Of a stretch of DNA of 12,333 bases, positions 1 to 5,264 are shown piece by piece. The stretch is from contig JAGRHX010000966.1 of assembly GCA_020444775.1 (NCBI GenBank), positions 1 to 12,333 on the forward strand. The letters run 5' to 3'. Below the pieces are notes generated by a model. That model had not been told where the DNA came from. It saw only the letters and a program-made list of their open reading frames with translations, and searched no databases. A program made the position numbers and the translations under genes. Positions within the stretch are counted from its first letter, which is position 1. Every line of letters starts with the position of its first letter. Source of the stretch: Gammaproteobacteria bacterium. Lineage in GTDB: Bacteria; Pseudomonadota; Gammaproteobacteria; HK1.

Positions 1-174
1 GGCGACGACCAGGTTGACCGAGGCGTACTCGATGGCGGCGAGCGCCTCGAACAATCCCGGCGCGAGATTGCCCAGGGCCAGCCCAGCGGCGATGCACAGC
101 GCCACCCACAGTGACAGCCACTTCTCGAAGAAGCCGATGCCACCCGCATCGGCCGTGCTCAGCGCCTCGTTCAT
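1..174 (-). CDS. arsB: ACR3-family arsenite efflux permease, N-terminal part (cut by window edge)
   Basis: The first 58 residues of a membrane protein read leftward off the window. After a short polar leader, residues 15-25 ([11 protein letters not shown]) run into a hydrophobic stretch with [12 protein letters not shown] at about 34-45 and SVNLVVA at the edge. This order matches the start of ACR3-type arsenite/H+ antiporters: a short leader, the F-E-K/R-Y/W-L-S-x-W-V motif, first transmembrane helix, then a G-x-x-x-P-G-L-F loop. ACR3 proteins export As(III) across the inner membrane and usually sit with arsR and arsC; those are not in the window and may lie to the left. The ATG at 174 is preceded by a G-rich Shine-Dalgarno-like GGGGGA about 5 bases upstream. 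The conserved ACR3 cysteine falls outside the window, so the family call rests on the N-terminus only. Confidence 0.8.
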   Translation of the reverse strand, partial: MNEALSTADAGGIGFFEKWLSLWVALCIAAGLALGNLAPGLFEALAAIEYASVNLVVA

Positions 175-361
175 GCGTCCCCCGTTCCGGTTGCTGGCGC
201 CCGGTGGTGGACGCGACGCGAGATCATACCGTCTGCGCGTGACTTGACCAGGAACGGGTTGTCGCGACCGGTCCGCTTCAGCGCGGCGGGACCGGAGCGG
301 CCGATGCGGGTTGAATCACGCCGGTCGCGTGCGGGCGCCGGCGTACCCGACGTGGCGCGCC
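175..361. other. Intergenic gap between globin sensor and arsenite permease genes
   Basis: Both flanking genes read leftward. The gap holds two perfect GC-rich inverted repeats: 318-344, listed separately as a terminator candidate, and 268-295 (CCGGTCC/GGACCGG, 14-nt loop). I see no credible ORF and no clear sigma-70 promoter. Whether the permease has its own promoter here or is read through from the sensor gene cannot be decided from sequence. Confidence 0.5.
318..344 (-). terminator. Hairpin downstream of the globin-sensor gene
   Basis: A perfect 7-bp inverted repeat, ACGCCGG (318-324) and CCGGCGT (338-344), with a 13-nt loop. It begins 18 bases past the stop codon of the globin-coupled sensor in its direction of transcription. 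What follows (GATTCAACC on the transcribed strand) is not a U-tract, so it is terminator-like rather than a textbook intrinsic terminator. A second hairpin at 268-295 lies further downstream. Confidence 0.4.
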
Positions 362-1564
362 TTAGTGGGCCACGTAGCGGGTGAGCTGCTCGGTCTCACT
401 GGCGGTGAACGAGACGCGGCTGGTGATGTCACGAACGGTCACCGATTGCTCCTCGACCGCGCCGGCAATGGCGGTCGCGAACTCATTGACGCTGGCGATG
501 GTGGCGTTGATCTGCTGCATGGCCTCGGACGCCGCCGCGACGTTCAGCCGGATGGCGTTGACCTTCTGCGAGACGTCGTCGGTGGCCGATGCCGTGCTCC
601 GCGAGAGCTCCTTGACGTCGTTGGCCACCACCGCGAAGCTGCGACCGGCCTCACCGGCGCGGGCGGCCTCGACCGTGGCGTTCAGGGCGAGCAGATTGGT
701 CTTGGCGGCAATCGAGTTGATCACCTTGAGCACGTCGCCGATCTCGGCGCCAGCCTGACCGAGCTGCTGGATGACCTGGGCGGCGGCCTCGACGCTGTCC
801 AACGCCCCCATTGCGACGTTGGCGGCCTCGGAGGTATTGCGCGAGATCTCCTCCACGCTCTGGGCGAGCTGCTCGCTGGCCGCGGCAATCGCGCCCATCG
901 CGTCGACGTTCTCGAGGAGCTGTCCGGTGAGCTGACCGATGTACGATTTGAGGTCGCCCAGATGCTCGGTTTTGTCACCACCATCAGCATTGTTGCCGAT
1001 CATGTCGATGCTCAGTCGCAACGATTGGATGGTCGAGAGCATGAACGAATCGACCACAGCCTGACTGTCGAAGTTGAAGACCTTGAAGATGCTGTCTTCG
1101 GCCTGGTCGACGAAGCGACGACGTCGAAACGATTTGCGCAGATGAGTGCGGGTCAGACGCTGCAGCTCGATATAGGAGCCTATGTACCACTTCTGCGGCA
1201 GATTGATGCGGTCATGCACCTTGCCGACCTTCAGCCGGTGCTCGAAATAGTCCAGTCCCCAGTTGCTGCGGGCGCCGGTGAACAAACCGTTGTAGTAACC
1301 GACCTGGGCCGATTCCAGATGCTGACGCAACGCGTCCATCGACATGCCACGCTCGGCCGCCATTCGCTCGAAGAATCGCTTGGTCGGCTCGAAGGCAAAC
1401 TGCCAGTCATAGAAGGCCTTGACGATCTTCGGGGCATTCTCGGCGGCCCACGGGATCAGCTTGAGCATGATCTCGCGATCGGCTTCGCCCAACCGGATGA
1501 ACCTGCGCCGCAGGGCCAGGTTCGACTCGGTGATGCCATAGGAATCAGCGTGTGGATGACTCAT
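362..1564 (-). CDS. Globin-coupled sensor / methyl-accepting chemotaxis transducer (HemAT-like)
   Basis: A 400-aa soluble haem sensor fused to a chemoreceptor signalling domain. Residues about 15-170 are a sensor globin: FYDWQF (51-56) fits the B helix, and KVHDRINLPQKWYIGSY (115-131) carries the proximal haem-ligand candidate H117 followed by the W-Y-I/M-G signature of HemAT-type globins. Residues about 205-398 are an MCP coiled-coil hairpin whose conserved tip contains TNLLALNATVEAARAGEAGR (289-308) and then FAVVANDVKELS (310-321), where CheA and CheW dock. There is no transmembrane segment or HAMP domain, so it is cytoplasmic. The family binds O2 (or NO/CO) and controls CheA for aerotaxis. 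No C-terminal CheR-tethering pentapeptide is present. The ATG at 1564 has GGAGA about 6 bases upstream. A FliA-like promoter at 1644-1670 fits a role in motility. No che genes are nearby, so it probably works with a core encoded elsewhere. Confidence 0.93.
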   Translation of the reverse strand: MSHPHADSYGITESNLALRRRFIRLGEADREIMLKLIPWAAENAPKIVKAFYDWQFAFEPTKRFFERMAAERGMSMDALRQHLESAQVGYYNGLFTGARSNWGLDYFEHRLKVGKVHDRINLPQKWYIGSYIELQRLTRTHLRKSFRRRRFVDQAEDSIFKVFNFDSQAVVDSFMLSTIQSLRLSIDMIGNNADGGDKTEHLGDLKSYIGQLTGQLLENVDAMGAIAAASEQLAQSVEEISRNTSEAANVAMGALDSVEAAAQVIQQLGQAGAEIGDVLKVINSIAAKTNLLALNATVEAARAGEAGRSFAVVANDVKELSRSTASATDDVSQKVNAIRLNVAAASEAMQQINATIASVNEFATAIAGAVEEQSVTVRDITSRVSFTASETEQLTRYVAH

Positions 1565-1643
1565 GTTGTCTCCAGGTCGATGCTCTGTGCAAGGACACGC
1601 GACGAATGAAGGCAGGAGCGTTCAACGCCCCTCGACTCATAGC

Positions 1644-1670
1644 GTATCGAGAGCTTCGATGAGGACTTTA
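1644..1670 (-). promoter_or_regulatory. Sigma-28 (FliA)-like promoter for the globin-coupled sensor
   Basis: On the minus strand TAAAGTCC (1670-1663) is followed by exactly 11 bases and then CTCGATAC (1651-1644). The flagellar sigma factor consensus is TAAAGTTT-N11-GCCGATAA. The first element matches at 6 of 8 positions, including all of TAAA. The second matches at 5 of 8, including the contiguous CGATA core, and the spacing is exact. The predicted start is near 1636, giving a leader of about 70 bases before the ATG at 1564. Chemoreceptor genes are classic FliA targets, which supports the match, but it was found by eye. Confidence 0.6.
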
Positions 1671-1921
1671 GGCATCCCCCGTGCCCCGGCACCTGCGAAT
1701 CCGTGAAACCGATCCGACAACGCCATGAGGCTGGCCCCTACCGGGTCATCGACCCGGAAATTCGGGAGCGCTACCCAAGCGCGGAACCGCACCAATCCGA
1801 TGTGATGAGAACTGCGAACGTGCACGGCTGCCACTGTGCAGCGCCGAAGGCCGTCGTTATCCTGCATCAATGAGCCGGGTCAAGCCGGGTCCGATCGGCG
1901 CCGAACGGCTCGGTACCTCTC

Positions 1922-1946
1922 CCAGACCAGACCAGACCAGACCAGG
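1922..1946 (+). repeat. CCAGA pentanucleotide tandem repeat abutting a ribosome binding site
   Basis: Four perfect copies of CCAGA (1922-1941) are followed by a degenerate fifth, CCAGG (1942-1946). The last copy overlaps the AGGAAGG (1944-1950) that serves as Shine-Dalgarno sequence for the ATG at 1957. A change in copy number would alter the 5' leader next to the ribosome binding site. If translation instead began at the in-frame ATG at 1870, it would shift the frame. Confidence 0.85.
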
Positions 1947-1956
1947 AAGGGCGACC

Positions 1957-3033
1957 ATGCCGGACGACGAGCGCTTTCCATCACGCGTGCCGGCGAAGGC
2001 GCTGCATGCGTTTGCAGGCCGCGCGCTGGTCGCGGCCGGTCTGGGCACAACCCATGCCGACGAGGTCGCAACCACCCTGGTGGACGCCGATCTGCTCGGC
2101 TACACCACCCACGGCGTCGGCCTGCTGCCCATGTACGTGCGTCAACTCCGCTCCGGTCAGATGCGAAGTCAGGGCACCATCGAGGTGCTTCGCCAGGGCC
2201 ACGCGCACGCCCTGCTCGACGGCTCGATGCTACCGGGACCGGTGGTGCTGCGGCACGCGGTGCGGCTGGCCCTGGAACTGGCGGCGGACGAGCCGGTCGT
2301 GACCATCGTGATCCGCCGGACCGCGAACACCGCTTGCCTTGCGACCTATCTGCCGTGCATCGCGCAGCGCGGGCTCATCAGCAGCCTGCAGGTGGGTAAT
2401 CCGGACAATCGCGCGGTTGCACCACCGGGCACCGGACGCGCGGCCTATGGCACCGACCCGATCGCCTTCTGCGCGCCGACCCGTGGCGATCCGGTGCTCA
2501 TCGATTTCGCCACCTCGGCGACCACCAATCGAATGACCGAGCGTGCCCGTCGCAGCGGCGAGCCGCTGCCCTTCGAGGCGCTGGTCGATGCCGCCGGTCG
2601 GCCCTGCGCCGACGCCGCGGTGTTGGACGCCGAGCCACCGGGCGCACTCGCGCCGCTAGGTGCACCGCATGCGCCGCACAAGGGCTTCGCGTTGGCGATG
2701 TGGGTGGAGCTGCTGACCGGGTGTCTGGGCGGCGCCGGACGCCTGGCGCTGCATCGTCACGAGCCGGCCGTCGGCAGCACGTCGCTGCTGCAGGTCATCG
2801 ATCCGGAATTCTTCGCCGGGCGCGAGCGTTTCCTGGACGAGGCACAGACCCTGATGGACAGCCTGCAGCGTCTGCCGAACGGCGAAGCCAGCGGCGCGCG
2901 ACTGCCTGGACAACGTGCCTTCGCACGTCGCCGCGAGCAGCTCGCCAGTGGTATCGAGCTGCATCCAGATCTGCCACCGCTGCTAGAGTCCCTGGCAAGG
3001 CAGCTCGATGTGGAGCCGCCGACCGCGCGTTGA
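1957..3033 (+). CDS. Ldh2-family (malate/L-lactate/ureidoglycolate-type) NAD(P)-dependent dehydrogenase, divergent
   Basis: A 358-aa oxidoreductase of the Ldh2 fold (PF02615), whose members reduce or oxidise 2-oxo/2-hydroxy acids or cyclic imines in the cytoplasm. Family landmarks in order: TTHGVGLLPMYV (about 50-61, with H52), YGTDPIAFCAP (164-174), IDFATSATT (182-190, with D183), and HKGFALAMWVELLTG (241-255), then an L-P-G-Q/E motif near the C-terminus. Length is typical (about 340-360 aa). The family motif S/N-x-H-F-G-x-A-G-x-Y is replaced by RTANTACLATY at about 121-131, so substrate or cofactor handling may differ. I chose the ATG at 1957 because AGGAAGG lies 6 bases upstream and similarity to the family starts just after it. 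The in-frame ATG at 1870 has no ribosome binding site and would add a low-complexity stretch encoded by the CCAGA repeat. The substrate cannot be named. Confidence 0.85.
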   Translation: MPDDERFPSRVPAKALHAFAGRALVAAGLGTTHADEVATTLVDADLLGYTTHGVGLLPMYVRQLRSGQMRSQGTIEVLRQGHAHALLDGSMLPGPVVLRHAVRLALELAADEPVVTIVIRRTANTACLATYLPCIAQRGLISSLQVGNPDNRAVAPPGTGRAAYGTDPIAFCAPTRGDPVLIDFATSATTNRMTERARRSGEPLPFEALVDAAGRPCADAAVLDAEPPGALAPLGAPHAPHKGFALAMWVELLTGCLGGAGRLALHRHEPAVGSTSLLQVIDPEFFAGRERFLDEAQTLMDSLQRLPNGEASGARLPGQRAFARRREQLASGIELHPDLPPLLESLARQLDVEPPTAR

Positions 3034-3039
3034 GCGCGA

Positions 3040-3068
3040 GACGAACGTCCGGCCGTTCGGCGTTCGTC
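3040..3068 (+). terminator. Hairpin just after the Ldh2 gene
   Basis: A perfect 8-bp stem, GACGAACG (3040-3047) with CGTTCGTC (3061-3068). The 13-nt loop can form a further 3 bp (CCG/CGG). It starts 6 bases after the Ldh2 stop codon. No U-tract follows (GAGATGGGGG), so it could be a terminator of the GC-rich type or a transcript-stabilising stem. Confidence 0.5.
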
Positions 3069-3107
3069 GAGATGGGGGAGACACTCTCGAACGGTAACGT
3101 CGCGGTG

Positions 3108-3135
3108 CCCGCGCAAGCTGACCCGCGCAAGCTGA
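3108..3135 (+). repeat. Perfect 14-bp tandem duplication in the leader of the SYLF gene
   Basis: CCCGCGCAAGCTGA occurs at 3108-3121 and again at 3122-3135, head to tail with no mismatch. The second copy ends one base before the AGGAG (3137-3141) that serves the ATG at 3151. It looks like a recent replication-slippage duplication, or a doubled protein- or RNA-binding site. Confidence 0.85.
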
Positions 3136-3150
3136 TAGGAGTGATGGACG

Positions 3151-3843
3151 ATGACAACACGTGTGCCAGCGATGCGAAGCGACCGGCCAGCACCGGTGAT
3201 GTGGCTGTTGCTGCTGGGCCTGATGCTCGGCCTCGGCATGGGCCCGGCAAAGGCCTCCAAGGGCGATGCGCAGGCCCTGGTCGACCGCGCCGAGCAGACC
3301 CTGCAGGGCTTTCGTGCAGATCCCGACATGGCCTGGTTCCGAAAGCACCTGCCACAGGCCCGTGGGCTGATGATCGTTCCACAGCTGGTGAAGGCCGGCT
3401 TCATCTTCGGTGGCTCCGGTGGCAGCGGCGTGCTGCTCGGTCGCACCGACGGCGGCTGGAGCATGCCGGCCTTCTACGACATGGGCTCGGTCAGCTTCGG
3501 GCTGCAGATCGGCGGTGAGGTCGCCGAGGTGATGCTGTTGATCATGACGCAACGCGGGATGGACGCGATGTATTCCACGGAATTCAAGCTCGGCGCGGAC
3601 GCCAGCGTTGCAGTCGGGCCCACCGGTGTAGGCGCTCAGGCCGCCACCGCCGACGTGCTGGCCTTCTCACGCAGCAAGGGCGCATTCGCGGGTCTGACAT
3701 TGGAAGGCGCGATACTCGCGCCCAAGGACGATTGGAACAGCGCCTACTATGGCCGCGGCGTCAGGCCGATCGAGATCGTGCGCGAGCACGCGGTGAGCAA
3801 TCCGGGCGCGAACGGGCTGATTGGCGCGCTCAAGGGCCGCTGA
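3151..3843 (+). CDS. Exported SYLF-domain (Ysc84-type lipid-binding) protein
   Basis: A 230-aa protein with a clear Sec signal peptide: a basic start, a hydrophobic core at about 16-31 (VMWLLLLGLMLGLGM), and an A-K-A signal peptidase I site at 33-35. The mature part is a single SYLF/Ysc84 domain (PF04366, formerly DUF500): ARGLMIVPQLVKAGFIFGG (70-88), SGVLLGR (92-98), SFGLQIGGE (115-123), a glycine/alanine-rich segment to about 167, and DWNSAYYG (194-201). SYLF domains bind phosphoinositides in eukaryotes; bacterial exported versions are widespread but poorly characterised, probably lipid- or envelope-associated. AGGAG lies 9 bases before the ATG. A short upstream ATG at 3144 is in another frame. 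The Ldh2 gene upstream ends in a hairpin, so this is probably its own transcription unit, converging on the gene at 3935. Confidence 0.9.
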   Translation: MTTRVPAMRSDRPAPVMWLLLLGLMLGLGMGPAKASKGDAQALVDRAEQTLQGFRADPDMAWFRKHLPQARGLMIVPQLVKAGFIFGGSGGSGVLLGRTDGGWSMPAFYDMGSVSFGLQIGGEVAEVMLLIMTQRGMDAMYSTEFKLGADASVAVGPTGVGAQAATADVLAFSRSKGAFAGLTLEGAILAPKDDWNSAYYGRGVRPIEIVREHAVSNPGANGLIGALKGR

Positions 3844-3882
3844 CACTCGATTCGACACCTTACCTTTTCGACCAGCTACCGA

Positions 3883-3917
3883 CCGAGGGCGTGATACCTT
3901 GCGTATCGCGCCCTTGG
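3883..3917. terminator. Bidirectional hairpin between convergent genes
   Basis: AGGGCGTGATAC (3886-3897) pairs with GTATCGCGCCCT (3903-3914): 12 bp with one G-U pair and a 5-nt CTTGC loop. It can be extended by 3 bp to 3883-3917. It sits between the stop codons of the SYLF gene (3843) and the leftward gene (3937), where both transcripts must end. There is no U-tract on either side. Confidence 0.65.
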
Positions 3918-3934
3918 CGAGGCCACGGGTGATT

Positions 3935-4951
3935 TCAACTGCGATACGATCGCCGTGACCACGGCAGCATCATCAAAGTCACCGTGAGCGGGAGGATTGG
4001 CGCCGGGAGGGGCACCGGCGTCGGGCCTGGAAGCTGCGATAGAAAGACTCCGCTGGTCGAGCTGAAGTCGTAGCCATCAGGCAGGATCAGCGACAGCGCC
4101 GCGGTATTGAAGCCGTCAACCGAGGCCAGGTGACCGACCGGGCCGGCGGCGATGGCGCGGATCTCGCTGCCGACCTCGAATATGTCGCCGGCACTGACCA
4201 GGAAATCGATTTCCAGCACGGAGTCCACGCCCGATACGCTCAGGGCGTTGAATGAATAACGGACGTCCTGAGCGGGATTGGCGAAGCCCGGAGCACCGAC
4301 GCCGAGGATGTCGTTGTCGAGCACGACCGGTGGCCGCGGGATGACCTCTCGCACCGTCGACTCGTTCTCCGCGACGAAGGTGTGTCCGGCCTGCACCGCG
4401 TACCCGGCTCGATTGAAGATCGACGCCCCGGTGCGAAAGCCGTTCGGCAGCACCTGAATGGCTCGCAGATCCAGCGCCGCGGAGAAGTCCGTGGTGGCGA
4501 CTCCGCCCACACGACCGCCGGTGGTGCCGGTCAGACTGTCGGTCAGCGCATGCGCATCAAGACGCAGGGTCGCCAGCGCCGGGGCGGCACCGGCCACCGA
4601 GGTAATCGTGATCTCCTCGGTGAAACGCGCCGAGGCGCCGGCCGCGGTCGAGCCGCCTCCGCCGCTCAAGGCACGAACCTTCAACTCCCCGGTGACCAGA
4701 TTCCCCAAGGCATCCGCCACGTCCGGGACCCAATCGTCCACGGTCTGCCGCTGGCGTTGCGCAAGCCTGGCCTCGGTCGGATGGTCCAGCGATAGCTGCT
4801 GACCCAGCCCGGCGATCGCACTGGTCACGTGCACGTTGCCGGCCATCACCGGCATGCCGGGCAGACAGGCAATCAAGCCGACCGCGGCGAGGAATCGTCC
4901 TCGCACAGCCCGACAAGCGACGGTGCACTGATGAGCGATGGGCGTTTGCAT
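3935..4951 (-). CDS. Exported protein with VPLPA/PEP-CTERM-like C-terminal sorting tail
   Basis: A 338-aa secreted protein of unknown function. The N-terminus has basic residues (R14, R17, R19) and a hydrophobic core at about 20-36; cleavage could be after V-M-A (35-37), or at a lipobox-like L-I-A-C (26-29). The middle is rich in Gly, Ala, Thr, Asp and Val and looks beta-stranded, with a GGGG run at 97-100. The end carries the usual pre-anchor pattern of PEP-CTERM proteins: an N-T-A pair with P-D-G and S-x-S-G (282-301), then VPLPA (313-317), a short hydrophobic stretch (about 318-331) and an Arg cluster (SRRSYR, 332-337). Such tails are processed by exosortase/archaeosortase-type enzymes. 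The hydrophobic segment is short and has internal prolines, so the assignment is tentative. I chose the ATG at 4951 because the signal peptide follows and GGGAAG/GGAGA lies upstream; the frame stays open to 5125 without protein-like sequence. Confidence 0.65.
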   Translation of the reverse strand: MQTPIAHQCTVACRAVRGRFLAAVGLIACLPGMPVMAGNVHVTSAIAGLGQQLSLDHPTEARLAQRQRQTVDDWVPDVADALGNLVTGELKVRALSGGGGSTAAGASARFTEEITITSVAGAAPALATLRLDAHALTDSLTGTTGGRVGGVATTDFSAALDLRAIQVLPNGFRTGASIFNRAGYAVQAGHTFVAENESTVREVIPRPPVVLDNDILGVGAPGFANPAQDVRYSFNALSVSGVDSVLEIDFLVSAGDIFEVGSEIRAIAAGPVGHLASVDGFNTAALSLILPDGYDFSSTSGVFLSQLPGPTPVPLPAPILPLTVTLMMLPWSRRSYRS

Positions 4952-5264
4952 GGCTTCCCTGTCTCCAATGTCCCCAACGTCCGATATTGCGGCGTCCCTT
5001 CTCTGGACACCCGACTCCAAGCTGGCGGTGCAGCGTCCGGGCGACGGCGCACCAGGTTCGTTATGTAGCATCTGATCCGAGCGGCGGATGTTGAACGTGT
5101 CACGTTCTGGTGGATCTGCGCGCACCCGCCCAGTGGCAAGGCGCCTTCCAAGCCCTGGGGCTGACCGCTAACATCGCCGGCATGGGGCGCGGGGGATTGC
5201 CAACAACGACCGGCGCCATGTTCAGGCAGCCAGACCCATTCGGTCGGCGCGAGGATGACGAGCC
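4952..5264. other. Divergent intergenic region (313 bases) between sorting-tail and CoA-transferase genes
   Basis: Promoters for both divergent genes should lie here. The clearest element is the 15-nt palindrome at 5093-5107, almost midway. A weak sigma-70-like pair for the rightward gene, TTCCAA (5146-5151) and TAACAT (5169-5174) with 17-bp spacing, matches 3/6 and 4/6 of consensus and is only suggestive. The open frame on the minus strand up to 5125 lacks signs of selection as protein and is best read as non-coding. Confidence 0.5.
5093..5107. promoter_or_regulatory. 15-nt perfect palindrome, candidate operator
   Basis: GAACGTG (5093-5099), a single central T, and CACGTTC (5101-5107) form a perfect odd-centred palindrome. 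It lies 141 bases upstream of the start at 4951 and 157 bases upstream of the start at 5265. Symmetry of this length, with arms touching, suggests a dimeric regulator site rather than an RNA hairpin. No regulator gene is in the window, so its protein cannot be named. Confidence 0.45.

Larger units (their letters stand above)
1565..1956. other. Divergent intergenic region (392 bases) between sensor and Ldh2 genes
   Basis: This separates the leftward sensor gene from the rightward Ldh2 gene. It holds the FliA-like promoter (1644-1670), a near-palindrome at 1616-1630 around GCGTTCAACGC just downstream of the predicted sensor start site, an 8-bp direct repeat GCCGGGTC at 1874-1881 and 1884-1891, an 8-bp palindrome CCGATCGG near 1891, and the CCAGA tandem repeat (1922-1946). 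A 77-codon minus-strand ORF across 1637-1870 has a TTG start, no ribosome binding site and weaker GC bias at third codon positions than its neighbours, and its 3' end overlaps the promoter candidate; I do not call it. I saw no convincing sigma-70 promoter for the Ldh2 gene. Confidence 0.5.

Noticed and set aside
311..1609. A 432-codon plus-strand ORF lying over the globin-coupled sensor gene
   Set aside because: It is the complement of a clear globin-MCP gene, has no recognisable domain, and arises from the strong GC bias at third codon positions of the real gene.
1637..1870. A 77-codon minus-strand ORF upstream of the sensor gene
   Set aside because: It has a TTG start (ATG next), no ribosome binding site and less third-position GC than neighbours, and it overlaps the FliA-like promoter. 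A small gene cannot be fully excluded, but nothing supports it.
1870..1956. An earlier ATG start (1870) for the Ldh2 gene
   Set aside because: There is no ribosome binding site before 1870 and the added 29 residues are low-complexity, partly encoded by the CCAGA repeat. The ATG at 1957 has AGGAAGG at the right distance.
4952..5125. An N-terminal extension of the sorting-tail protein to 5125
   Set aside because: It would bury the signal peptide 58 residues inside the protein. The ATG at 4951 is followed directly by a signal-like sequence and preceded by a purine-rich site.
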